Shown here piece by piece: positions 33,057 to 42,970 of a DNA stretch of 46,560 nt. The stretch's first letter is position 1, and the number at the start of each line of letters is the position of its first letter. The notes under the pieces were generated by a model that was given only the letters and a program-made list of their open reading frames with translations, made no database searches and was not told the origin of the DNA. A program made the translations under genes and the position numbers. The stretch comes from Gracilaria vermiculophylla (taxonomy: Eukaryota > Rhodophyta > Florideophyceae > Gracilariales > Gracilariaceae): NCBI GenBank assembly GCA_019155205.2, contig JAHNZQ020000181.1:2377981-2424540 (forward strand), read 5' to 3'.

Positions 33057-33900
33057 ACGGGAGTCTCCCTGTGAAGGGTTTGCAAATGCGCGTGACGCGG
33101 CGCCCTGAGCCGTGTGAACGCACTTGGCTTTCCTTACGGGGCGTACGTCGTATTCGTAGCGCTGCCTTAGCGGCGTTTCCCGGTCGCCGGGTTGACATCC
33201 CCTGTGTGCGTTGTGTCGGCTGTTCCACATGCGTGGGTGTCACTTCCCGGATCGGGTTCGTAAGCGTGCCATACCGATGCGCCGGAGGCCGTGTGTTCCC
33301 GCTCCCGGGTGACGATCCCGGCTTGGGCATAGCGGCTGCGGCGAAGTCCGAGACATCCCGATACGGGTGGCGACCTTGCACTTCGCGGTACTCATCCCTA
33401 ACTGCGATGTGACTAACGTGCCCCAGTCCCGATGGTGGCAGGGGTTGTCTACGTGGCTCTGGCCTGTTCATCCCTGATACTTTGGGCGTTTTAACCCTTG
33501 AAAAGGGAGGTTCGTTGTTGTTCACGCAGTGATTTTCCGGAATCTCCGGCGTCTTCCCATCGGTGGGCCCAAGGCTTCCGAGTACTGGTTGCCGTTTCGC
33601 GCTCTCGTTAACCGTTCCCTTTGAAGGGTTGGCCGTTTCTGACGCAACGACCCGAGCGGCTTCCGTGACTTGTCCGAACCTTTGTGGGGAGTTCCAGCAG
33701 TCCATAGTGTGCGGCTTCGTTGCCATGCGGTTCGTGACGGCAGGCAATGAGCTCGGATCATCCCCCGATGAGGTCGGCGGAACGACCAGCCTCGCTTGTT
33801 GCTCTAAGTGGTTGGGGCTTTCCTCACGCGAAGGTGTGGGGTAAGTGCCCACTTCTGTACTTGCGTGTTCTCGCCGGACATTCGGTATTGCGGTGCGCAT
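33052..33900 (-). CDS. hypothetical Pro-rich frame, 282 codons (doubtful)
   Basis: An ATG-started frame on the minus strand without stops, hydrophilic and Pro/Arg/Thr-rich (PTPSREESPNHLEQQARLVV, PEPRRQPLPPSGLGHVSH). It converges with the plus-strand frame ending at 33056. The opposite strand also has a nearly open frame over 33086-34063 (with three stops; contains CVRCVGCSTC). GC-rich DNA can give such frames by chance, and I cannot say which strand codes, if either. Confidence 0.25.
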   Translation of the reverse strand: MRTAIPNVRREHASTEVGTYPTPSREESPNHLEQQARLVVPPTSSGDDPSSLPAVTNRMATKPHTMDCWNSPQRFGQVTEAARVVASETANPSKGTVNESAKRQPVLGSLGPTDGKTPEIPENHCVNNNEPPFSRVKTPKVSGMNRPEPRRQPLPPSGLGHVSHIAVRDEYREVQGRHPYRDVSDFAAAAMPKPGSSPGSGNTRPPAHRYGTLTNPIREVTPTHVEQPTQRTQGMSTRRPGNAAKAALRIRRTPRKESQVRSHGSGRRVTRICKPFTGRLPF

Positions 33901-34338
33901 TTCCCGTGTCTCACGGTGGCTTTCCCGTTGCGACGGCGGTTATACAGTAGACACAGTTGAGGATGTAGTCTCGTCCCCCTCCCTAGACGGAGCAAGGGGT
34001 AACATATCGGTATTACGAGGGGTATTTGAAGGGAGGCTGGGTAGGCCCAGCGTCCCCGGCTGATCCGGTGAGTCCGTATCAGACGGGAGATCTGAGAGTC
34101 CTCGAGTGGGATGTGGCAACGTCGGGGGCCGAAATGTCACGGTTGTATCCGCGAGCTTGCTCGATCATAAGCCGTCCTGGACGGATGATGTGGCCCAGAT
34201 ACTTGATTGTATCTGTGAAGAACTCACATTTCCTCAGCCTGAGGCTAATTCCCGCATCGCGGTGTACGGTCATAACCTTGTTGTAGAAGCCATTGGAAGC
34301 TTCCTAGAAGCAACTAGAAACTAGAAAAGTCCAGATGG

Positions 34339-34351
34339 TTCTAGAATATTC
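34339..34351 (+). promoter_or_regulatory. heat-shock element in solo LTR
   Basis: TTC-TA-GAA-TA-TTC, perfect three-unit site, upstream of TATATAAGG at 34503. Confidence 0.65.
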
Positions 34352-34402
34352 TATAGAAGAATTGTTGAGAATGTTCTAGATGCTTTGTGATAGAAATTGT
34401 TA

Positions 34403-34502
34403 NNNNNNNNNNNNNNNNNNNNNNNNNNNNNNNNNNNNNNNNNNNNNNNNNNNNNNNNNNNNNNNNNNNNNNNNNNNNNNNNNNNNNNNNNNNNNNNNNN
34501 NN
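34403..34502. other. assembly gap, 100 N
   Basis: Exactly 100 N inside the solo LTR, between the U3 palindromes and the TATA box. Confidence 0.99.
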
Positions 34503-35225
34503 TATATAAGGAACAATTGTATACCAGGTTTGATGAATGATAGAAGTCAAGCCGAGTCATCAAGATAAATCAACTTTGCATTTATTCAAGTCTATCCTAA
34601 GCTCTGTACTACACCTATTTACAATAAACCTCCTTGACGTGAGGCACGTGGTCATCCAGATTGATGGAAAAGATGATGATGTCATCCAGATTGACCAAGC
34701 ACGTGCGCCACTTGAAGCGGTTTAACAGTATGTCGATCGCTCTTTGAAAGGTAGCCAGTGCATTGGTCAAACCAAACGGCATCCGCTTAAAGCGGTAGGA
34801 CGCAGAGTGACAGACAAAAGCCGTCTTGTCCTGGTCTTCCTCCCTATCATTGACTTTCCAATGTCCCCAAATGGCGTCGAGTACCGTAAATCCGGTGGCT
34901 TCCCCCAGTGAGTCTATGCACTAATACATACGGGGTGTGGGGTTGGTGTCACGGACCGTGACGGCGTTCAGTCGACGGTAGTCGACACAGAACCACCAGT
35001 TCCCGTCCGCCTTCAATGCCAGTACAACTGGGGACGCCCGTGGCGACTGCGCAGGCTCGACCAATCCAGCTCGGAGCATCTTGTCCACATGGAACTGCTC
35101 CTCTTCCCGAGCTTTCGGGCCTGCCTTATATGGGGGTTGCACAACCGGACGGGTATGCGGCAACAAGTTGATCCGGTGTTCCGTGGCATTGATCTCACCA
35201 AGTGCGCCATCCCAGATTGAGGCGC

Positions 35226-36480
35226 ACCGGGTGCAGTGCGGCGCGCATCAGGCGTCGCGCGCCTATGAGCAGCTCGGCGGGGGGGTCAGGGGCCGCACAG
35301 CGCAGCAGTGCGCACAGCGGCGAGAAGAAATGCGCATTGGACACGAAGTACACCAGCAACCTTGGGGCGCGAGCGACCATCATGCGTACGCGAGGAGAGG
35401 CGCACGGCTCGTGCAGATGTGCAGCGGCTGTGGCGGCGCGGCGCGACGGCAGCATGATCGCCGGCACGTACAACAGCCTAGCGCGTGCAGTATGCGGGGG
35501 AGGGAGAAGTGGAGGACGTTGTGGGGTGAGAGGGGGGGGGTTCTGTGGAGCGCAGAGGTGGCGTGGGCAACGGATATGTGTAGTGGTACATTTGAATTGT
35601 TACTCCTTTAGGGAGGCCGGATGCGCGCTTTATGTTGGTGTGCGTACGGGAGGGCGGGTGGACTGGTGCTGCGATTAATAATGGCTGTGGCGTCAACGCG
35701 GGGAGTGGCGTGGCGCAGAGTGTTGGAGGCAGCGCTGAGGCGGTAGTGCAGACGGCGGGGCAGATGGCAGCACGAGCGGCTGCGTTGGGTGTGGCGTTGG
35801 CGCTGATGGCGGCGGTGGGACTGGTGTTGGTGGAAGGGCAGCATGAAACTCGTGGACATTTCGAGGCGTTGCTGCATTTGCAGGCGCTGGAGAACTGGAA
35901 TTCAGCTTGGACGTGGTCAAGGTGCGGGTGGCGCGGCTATTACAGTCGTTTGTGGCGGAGGCAATGATGGTGGTGGAGTGGGGCAGTGAGGCGTTCTGGC
36001 CAGTAGCGTACGTCTACTGCGTGTAGGTCGTTGCGCCGGTGCGCACGTTTGCAGCACACCTGCAACGCATGGCGGCGGCTTAAATATAGTGGAACGCGAC
36101 GTTGGTGCAGGTTGCTGCCAGCAGCGCGTCGCGCAGGAGGACGTTTGTAGCGTACGACAACGTGGGAGTGCACGAGACGGCGACGCGAATGCGAGTGGAA
36201 GACGTGGTGCGCGGTGACGTGCTAAGATGTCTATAGGCAGACAACTGTGGTGACGAGATGCACATGGTGTGGAGCGCGTGGTGGCGGTGTTCAGTGTTGG
36301 CGTCAAAGGAATGCAAATTGCAGGTGCATAGCATTGTTTGTAGTTCACAGCAGGCTCTGATACACATTTTTAAAACGAAATGCCAATGTCTCAAACTGAA
36401 AACCTCCAATTCGAAACATAATCCCTTCTAATCCTACGAAACCTAGAATTTGGAAGCAGAATGGTGTGTACTGGTCCTGG
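35226..36480. other. GC-rich, strongly G-skewed region
   Basis: The plus strand has a marked excess of G over C for about 1.1 kb (for example GGGGGAGGGAGAAGTGG near 35498 and GGTGAGAGGGGGGGG near 35524). Long overlapping frames on the minus strand are Pro/His/Thr-rich and look like composition effects. No domain is recognised. Confidence 0.45.
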
Positions 36481-37189
36481 TATCTAAGTAGGGAGTTTCG
36501 GATACTCCATTCGAGGTCTGGCTGGCAATGTCACAGACATCACATAAGGTAGAATGGAGCGTGCTTTATTTACGAGATCGGCGTTAAACAACCAAAAGAA
36601 GTGAATATTCTCGCTTATTGAAACTGGTGTTGCGGTTTCGTTTGCTGCAAAGCATTTCTCTAGATACCTCATTTCCTACAGTTGAGGTTTATAATTCGGT
36701 GATGAAAGTTTGTTTAAAGCAGCAGAAAGTGCTGATTATGATCTTATTCGGTGCTTCTTATACTTGGATGGCGACGACGGGGTAGCATTAGATCTTATTC
36801 CTGCCACCAGTATTGTGTATATACAAGAAACGTACCGCCAAAGATGTCAGACGAGGCGTTATACATGACAAACAGTCTGCATATGTGACTCCCAGATAGC
36901 GTAAGATATCTGGTGGATATGTATGATATAGTTATTAATCCAAACTCTGTGCAACAGATGCTGGGATATGGTAGGCTTACAAGGAATCCAAAGGACCTGT
37001 GATTTTCAAGGCTGTTCAAAACGCTCGTTCAATTTCGTGAAAAATACCTGGAAAAAAATAGTGTTTAGCTGCTATGTAGAAGCTCGAATGACTACCGCAG
37101 CGTAGAAATTTTTACGAATAGATCGAAAACTACATAAGATTTGGTATATTGCCTGTTTTCTCGCTCGGTTGTAGAGCAATGTCTAACTA
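36481..37189. other. unassigned, 3' side of Gyp3
   Basis: No continuation of Gyp3 RNase H or integrase is recognisable below 37190, and no 3' LTR is found. Only short frames occur. Confidence 0.45.
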
Positions 37190-38359
37190 TTACGGGGTTC
37201 TTAGGAGGACACATCCAACCAGGTATTTGCAGGCGTCTATTTCTAGCACCATTTGGCCGTTCTGCGTCGGGAGAACTAAGATCTGCGGCTTAATTAACCT
37301 CCTCTTCAAGGTGCTAGGGGCTTCAAACTCTTCGTCCGTCACAAGAGCAAATTTTGTCGTTCTGTCTTTCTCCAAAAAGCGATTTAATGGCACTGCAACG
37401 CGACAATAATGCGGGGAAAACTTCCGAAAGACATTACACTCCCCCAGGAAGGAGCAAAGCTCCGTCTGGTTTGTGGGAGGGTGAGCTTCCTTTATGACTT
37501 CCTGAGTTTTTGTGGAAACCAGTAGACGGCCCGGGAGCACGATATGCCTCAAGTAGTGCACCGAAGACTTGAAAAAGAAACATTTCTCCAGCTTCAAGGT
37601 GAGTCCAGCATCCTTTAGGAGCTGTAGCACGTGCTTCACATGAATGAAGTGCTCCTCCACGCTGCAGGAGTATATAATGACATCGTCAATATACACGAGA
37701 GCGTACCGCCACTTCACCTTCGAAAGGACTATGCCCACTGCTCGATAGAACGTAGCGGGTGCATTCTTCAATCCACATGGCATCCTTAGGAATCTGAAAA
37801 TTCCGCAGTTCGAAGTGAACATTGTCTTATTTTTATCGGGGTCTTCCATCTCAATCTGCCTATAGCCACTGTTGGCACTCAGCGTCGTGAAAATGAACGC
37901 ATCACCTAGAAAGTCAATACATTTATCCATACGGAGTATCGGTTACGAGTCGCATGCCTTCACCTCGTGGAAGCGTCTGTACTCAGTGCAGAACCTTAAA
38001 AAGCCATCTTTTTTCTTCAAAAACACCACTGGGGAGGCCCATTTGGAAGAAGAGGCCTCGATAACGCCCTTTTCCACCATCCGTTGGACCTCATCACGTT
38101 CAAAATAATGTGCATGCGGCCCGGTTCTCCTCTGGAGTTGTTGTACCGGTTTCGCATCAGGTGTGATCTAAATCCGGTGCGTGTCAAGGTTAATCTGCCC
38201 CAGAAAACCGGTCAACATGTCCGTAAAGGAGGATAGCATCTCCACCATCCTATGGCGATACTCTTCGAAATCTTCGACAATTCGGAGCTTCTCCTGCCAA
38301 GTGGCAGGATCTTCTTCTTCTGGAGGAGTCGATGCCACTTCTGGTTCTATGGTGGCCAT
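37190..38359 (-). pseudogene. Gyp3 reverse transcriptase
   Basis: One kept frame with two in-frame stops (TAG 38168-38170 and a TAA before PILRMDKC). Blocks: MVEKGVIEASSSKWASPVVF, LRFCTEYRRFHEVKACDS, TTLSANSGYRQIEMEDPDK, FLRMPCGLKNAPATFYRA, catalytic LVYIDDVIIYS, LKLEKCFFFKSSVHYL and ELCSFLGECNVFRKFSPHYC. RNase H starts with VLEIDACKYLVGCVLL and breaks off. The YIDD acids are intact. Confidence 0.92.
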
Positions 38360-38598
38360 AGTATCGTGTTAATACCGGCGCTCTGTACGAGGGGGGTGAG
38401 CCAGTCCTACAGCGGCCGGAAATGCCAATCCGACGACAGACGCTTTCTGGAGCCTTAAAGGCGACTTCTTCAAAATAGCAAGAACGACCCTGAACAGAAT
38501 GTTCGGCATTAATAAAAAACGCCGTTCGCCCTCATGGAGTGCTGCATCGTCGTCAGATGTGAACGCATCTGTAAGAATGAAAGGCCAGATGCAGAGGT

Positions 38599-39120
38599 CT
38601 ATACCCAAGCTTTGGCCTGACTCCTCGTGGGTATTTCAACACTCTTCACCACCCGGATCTTATTCGACTGCGTCTGCTTTGTATGATTACTCACGTTACG
38701 CGCGTTGGCATCCAGTCCCGGAGATACGGACACGATACCTACAGGGCCGACGTCATGAAAAGTCACCTTCCGCAGGCGTAGGTATATTGCACGTACATAC
38801 CGATCCACAATGGAAGTCCCCAATATGCGTTGTGCTGACAATTTGTTCACTACCAGGAACCACATCTTCACCGGTAAGGAGCCCAGCCGAAAATACAAGG
38901 GTAACGCTCCGTAGATGTTTAATGCTCGACGCCACGCGTCTCGCATCGTAGGGAGCATGCCAGTCTTCGAGGAGCCGAGAGCAGAATACGGGAACACGTC
39001 AGCGAGCACCAAGTTGAAGCCAACTCTGGTGTCAAGGATTGTGCGCACCGTTATGGCGGGGAGTGAGAAATATCCTATATAGGCAAATACCTTGTATTTC
39101 TCACGCTGGAGCGTGCACAC
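38599..39120 (-). pseudogene. Gyp3 protease region
   Basis: A 173-codon frame with AITVRTILDTRVGFNLVLAD, the retropepsin active-site block in which the usual DTG or DSG reads DTR. It continues with LPLYFRLGSLPVKMWFLVVN and AQRILGTSIVDRYVRAIYLR, typical of the flap and C-terminal part of Gypsy proteases. The changed active site suggests loss of function. Confidence 0.75.
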
Positions 39121-39559
39121 AGATTACTCAAAGGAGGCAAATGGGTCCAAATGGATTGAGGGGCTCGCTGAGTCTGCGTCGAACGTGCAGATGGATTCTC
39201 CCCCTTTCCGAAAGGCAAACGTTTTGGGGCCGAGGCTGAACGGTAAGAAGCCCCGCGGGGCCTCTACGCGTGACCCTGAGGGTTTTCCTGGATAGAGAGG
39301 ATCTGAGTTCCAGTGGGGGACGTCTGCAGGAATTGCGCATCGAGATGCAACGTGTTCCCCCGAGATGCAACCGGTTTGGGTACGGGCCTTTAAACTGGCG
39401 GCGTAGGAGCGAGTGGGAGAGGCTGCACTTCAATTAGAACGCGCTAACCATAGTTTACTCGCGCGGAGCGGATATCGTGATACGCGGTTCGATAACTTCC
39501 GCTCTCCGTTGGTGTGTCCTTCAGGTCTCGGAAGGTATTCTCCAGTTCCTGCTGGACGG

Positions 39560-41910
39560 CGGTTCTCATTGCCGGGGTAATTTTAGTACAGTGCCCTGGC
39601 ACTCGAGACAAGTGAATCTTGGATGGCGGTGGGTAGCCCCGAGGGTTTGCGAATCGGACAGTCCTGTAGGATCCTGCCGAAGCGTACGAGGTAGGAGACG
39701 AGATTGTCTATGTCCTGGGCGATGCCCCCTGAGATGAGGCGTATGTGAAAGCATGGGCCTCTTGCTCTCCCTCGAGCGTGAGCTTGGCGACTTTCCATGA
39801 GGTGCTGCAGTCCAACTTCAAGGCGGATGCCCGATGATTCCTTAACGCCTTCAGTTTACCCAAAACTAGAGCGTGACGGCGGCTAACGGCACGGTGGGTA
39901 TCCTCATAAGATTCCGCGGAACGTTCTAGAACCGTATAGGTGGTCTTTGGCTGCGTTTTGAAGTGATTACGCACCATGGTTTGGATCGAGGGAAGGAGTC
40001 CCTCGACAAAAAACGACTTCAGCCGGCGTTCAGAGTACGCATTCCCACACCGTAAGTGTTGATAATTCAAACTGTGATCTGTACGCCCTGTGTCACAGAA
40101 GAGTATAGCGCATATAGCTCATCTGTTTTCCAAGAGATTATGGGCCCGGCTAAAGGCTAGAACCCTGGTTTTATTTCCCAGAAGTGACCTGCGCCTGAGA
40201 AATTGTACATGTGTACAGCAGTAGTTAAAAGTGGCTACTGTAAACTTGAGGTCTCGTACTGTAAGGAAGTACGGGGCGAGGGGGCGTGTTGATAGTTCAA
40301 ATTGTGAAGTCTACCCCTGTGTCACAAGAGAGTATAGGGCATATATTTCATCTGTTTTCCAACAGTTAGGCCTTCGTCCACAGCTTCTGTGAGAACTGCG
40401 TGTGGGTCATTCCCGTATTCTGCCTATATGAGGGGACTTCAGAGTCAACATTGGCTATCCCCTCGTCCATTGCGTACCTTTTAAGGAAGAAATTCACCAC
40501 CTCGGGGTACGTCGTCAAGATCCGCGTTCCAGGATCATCCACAATGGTGCTCTCCCTCGTGAGGCACGTCTGCTCCAGCGAGTGCGATGCACCTGTGAGG
40601 TAGAACTGAAAGCACCAGACGGTGGCACCTTCATGAAAACCATTGGTATCACACGCTGAACGGAAGCGTGTGAGAAAGCTCAACACCTAGATGGGATCTC
40701 CAACGAAGAAGGAGTGCTTCTTCATGTGAATATCCATGCGGCGCTGGATATTCGTGAGTCGTTTAGCCCCCAACGCGTCGTGAAGAGTGCAGCGATTATT
40801 CAACGGATAGGTGTCGTAACCCACCAATTTGGCGAAGAGGTCATTAGGCGGGACGACCTTCTTGCCCGGTTTTCTTTTCTTCTTAGGAGGCATACTGTCC
40901 TCCGAGCTGGAGCTGTTTACAGATTCAGAGTCTGAGCTTCTGTCAAAATCGTTGTCTTGCTTTCTGCTTTTATTTATCCGGTTCTTTCGGCCTCTTTCCT
41001 TTAGGTTGTCTGTCTGCTTGACGATACACTCGCTTTTGCGATTCATCCAAGGAGTATCCTGTCCTTCTCTCCTTGAATGAAGTACTTAGCGACCGTTATC
41101 CTGTTTGTCTCCGCGGGGCGACAAGTCCAGACGGTTCATAGTAATACTCCTGAGGTGTCCCTTTTTTTCAAGGCAGAATCCATTCCTTCTCTGGCGTATG
41201 GGGCGGCTGTTTCCTGTCCGTCTCTGCCCGGGGCCACCTTAGGTGTCGATAAAGAGAACCTATCCTGTACGTAAAAATGACTTTGAAACGCCAGTGCCAG
41301 TAGCAGCTGCGCGGTTTGGGAACGAACCTCAGCACGGATAACATCTAAGATCAACTCCACGAAGGAGTGCAAATCCAGCAAGGCATCCACAGAACGGTGA
41401 TCACTCTACGTTGCGATTTATTCTAGAAGGGCGTGGCGGTGCGCTCCAAAACGTGCCTCAACACCTGAAAGAATCCTTTTGACCAGCTCCTGTGAGAGCC
41501 AATCCGAAAGAATGGTGGCCAGCAACTCTAAGATGGAGTTAGCCTCTGGGTATTCCCGTCTTTGCAGCTCCTTAGATGGGGGCTGTGATGCCTTTTGCTG
41601 TTATTCAACCTCCACGTCGACGTTCTCCGGAGGTGTAGCGGGGGGTTCCGCTTGCCTCCAATCATGCACTCTCCTAAGGCGATTCCTGAAACGATCCAAA
41701 GAGGAGCCAGGATTCCTAAGGAGAATTTATAGGTCCTCCAGTCTTACGGCCATCTCTTGGGGAGCGTTGCGCGTGCTGCGCCCACCAATAGAGTCGGTTG
41801 CGTGAGGCTCCTTTAGGGGGGTTTCCATTGAAGATTCTGAGGGGTCTATACAGGAGTAGATCGGGGGTGATTTCCTTCCACTTCCGAATCCTCTTAAGGA
41901 AAAAATCCAC
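39560..41910 (-). pseudogene. Gyp3 gag, interrupted by a TRIM element
   Basis: Fragments in order: VDFFLKRIRKWKEITPDLLL; an acidic and basic region with a nuclear-localisation-like MPPKKKRKPGKKVV (about 40890-40850); then the Gag core. The core reads LSFLTRFRSACDTNGFHEGA, FYLTGASHSLEQTCL, VVNFFLKRYAMDEGIANVDS, TQFSQKLWTKA, and after the insertion LRCGNAYSERRLKSFFVEGL. It ends with a Cys-containing tail near 39590. Stops and frame changes occur. The codons on either side of the TRIM join exactly when one copy of its target site is removed. Confidence 0.8.
40057..40364 (+). mobile_element. TRIM: 308-bp miniature LTR retrotransposon
   Basis: Terminal direct repeats of 79 bp (40057-40135) and 78 bp (40287-40364) start TGTTGATA and end CCAAGA or CCAACA. 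The target duplication is GTAAG (40052-40056) and GTTAG (40365-40369), 4 of 5. Directly inside the left repeat is a primer site GATTATGGGCCCGGC (40136-40150), 13 of 15 to the half-tRNA-iMet site of the Copia elements here. Directly before the right repeat is a purine tract (GGGGCGAGGGGGCG). The 151-bp interior cannot code. It must be mobilised by another Copia element. Confidence 0.92.
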
Positions 41911-42032
41911 TGTTGGGTTCCGCTCGTTGCAAACTAGAAACGCTGTTCTGTCTTGACTCTTGAAATTTCTTTAGGAAACGGACCTTCTGAGTCAGGAGAA
42001 GAGTTGTGGTACCTTACGTTCTCCTTTAGAGG

Positions 42033-42588
42033 TGTGGTACTCTCAGTCTTCCTTTCGAGGTAGTAGAGTAAGAGCCACTATACTACACGAGGTGGTTGCG
42101 CACAACGTCCGTTTCGAGTTTTCGATGACTCCAAAGGCACGAGTTCATAAAGATGGTCTCCGGTAATCACTGTCACGAGCCTGGGGAATCCTGAAGGGTG
42201 GTCCGCAAACAACAAGCGGAGAAAAGTATTCAATGGACGGAAAATGCTCCTTCAGGCGCTGCTACGGGGCGACTTGGGGATCGACGGCTTAGGAACCTAA
42301 GGATATTCAACGACAGTCTCCAATCACAAAAAGTAGACGAAGACTCAAGGGTGCTTGGTGTACTTACTTCGGCGGTGGAGCTCGAACAGCAGATAAAATA
42401 CCGTACCGAAAGTCCATTTCGACAGGTCTCACTACTGTGATAAATACCTGCACCAATGAAATCTAATATATCTAAACTCTACAACTCCTCAGGAGTATTG
42501 TACTCAGTTAGTAAAGTAGAAACACTCATTAGAAATACCCCGTTATAATACCACAAGATAATATCTCCTTAGAATCCACCGTACTACA
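42033..42588 (-). repeat. 5' LTR of Gyp3
   Basis: 556 bp, TGTAGTACGG...GTACCACA on the minus strand, aligned over its length with the solo LTR at 24394-27288. A second GTACCACA at 42005-42012 may mark a slightly longer end. Confidence 0.85.
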
Positions 42589-42770
42589 GCTTGGGCGTAC
42601 GCACAGCCTGTGCTTGCGTAATATTTCGAATAAACGCTTGAGGTGTTGTTGGTTTTGTTACATAGACTTACTGTAAATCGAGATGTCATCAAGGTATAGT
42701 ACCATACATTCATCTATGAAGTGCAACGCCCTTCTGGGAGATTTCTCACGACTTAGTCGGTACTTGCACA
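42589..42770 (-). pseudogene. Gyp4: Gypsy RT fragment
   Basis: It contains FIDECMVLYLDDISIYSKSM, a stop, then QNQQHLKRLFEILRKHRL, the YLDD box and thumb region of a further Gypsy RT. Gyp3 was inserted into it, so the remainder is cut off. Confidence 0.8.
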
Positions 42771-42916
42771 CCGAAGCGGTATGGTTATTTTATGATGGTT
42801 AGCGCAGCGGTTGGCCGCTGAGGTGCACGCCGGACTGCCGAGTCACACACGTGGGTACAGTAGGGGTGCATGGCATTGCTGGAAAAATTAGATATTTTAC
42901 TCAGATAATTTTGGGC

Positions 42917-42961
42917 GGCGCGCCCCACTATCAGGGTGGCGCGCCGACTACAGTATATATA
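42917..42961 (+). promoter_or_regulatory. palindrome pair and TATA box
   Basis: Two GGCGCGCC palindromes (42917-42924, 42938-42945) lie 21 bp apart centre to centre, and TATATATA follows at 42954-42961. TTTTGGGCGGCGCGCC resembles an E2F site. It looks like a core promoter, perhaps of a retroelement LTR. Confidence 0.45.
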
Positions 42962-42970
42962 CCCCGCTAC

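Larger units (their letters stand above)
34279..34626 (+). mobile_element. Cop1-family solo LTR in Gyp2 RT
   Basis: It reads TGTTGTAGAAGCC...TTTACAATA, opposite in orientation to the other Cop1-family copies. A perfect target duplication AACCT lies at 34274-34278 and 34627-34631, and Gypsy RT codons (KEV | MTVHRDAG) join across it. A 100-N gap lies inside. Alignment to the Cop1 LTR predicts only about 36 missing bases, so the N run is a placeholder. Confidence 0.95.
34079..35225 (-). pseudogene. Gyp2: Gypsy reverse transcriptase fragment
   Basis: Gypsy RT in the order HRINLLPHTRPVVQPPYK, EEQFHVDKMLRAGLVEPAQS, NWWFCVDYRRLNAVTV, KRMPFGLTNALATFQRAIDI, then a catalytic box reading NLDDIIIFS (first Tyr is Asn). 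A Cop1-type solo LTR then interrupts it, and it resumes with MTVHRDAGISLRLRKCEFF and YLGHIIRPGRL. Homology fades below about 34110. No LTRs of its own were found. Confidence 0.9.
37190..42588 (-). mobile_element. Gyp3: Gypsy retrotransposon, 3' truncated
   Basis: 5' LTR (42033-42588), gag, protease and RT to the start of RNase H in minus-strand order. Integrase and 3' LTR are not found. It is inserted in another Gypsy RT (Gyp4), which breaks off at 42589. A TRIM element splits gag. Its LTR family also occurs at 1-482 and 24394-27288, so it was active in this genome. Confidence 0.88.

Noticed and set aside
35081..35678. Plus-strand frames of 158-176 codons as genes
   Set aside because: They start inside minus-strand Gypsy RT and run on in G-skewed DNA; composition effect.
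40136..40175. TRIM interior read as complementary to a tRNA 3' end (acceptor and T arm)
   Set aside because: The geometry fits loosely but the stem does not pair; the match to the initiator-tRNA anticodon arm is better and agrees with the other Copia elements.
42790..42860. tRNA gene or tRNA-derived SINE (TAGCGCAGCGGTTGG resembles an A box)
   Set aside because: No B box (GGTTCRANTCC) and no closing acceptor stem at the right distance.
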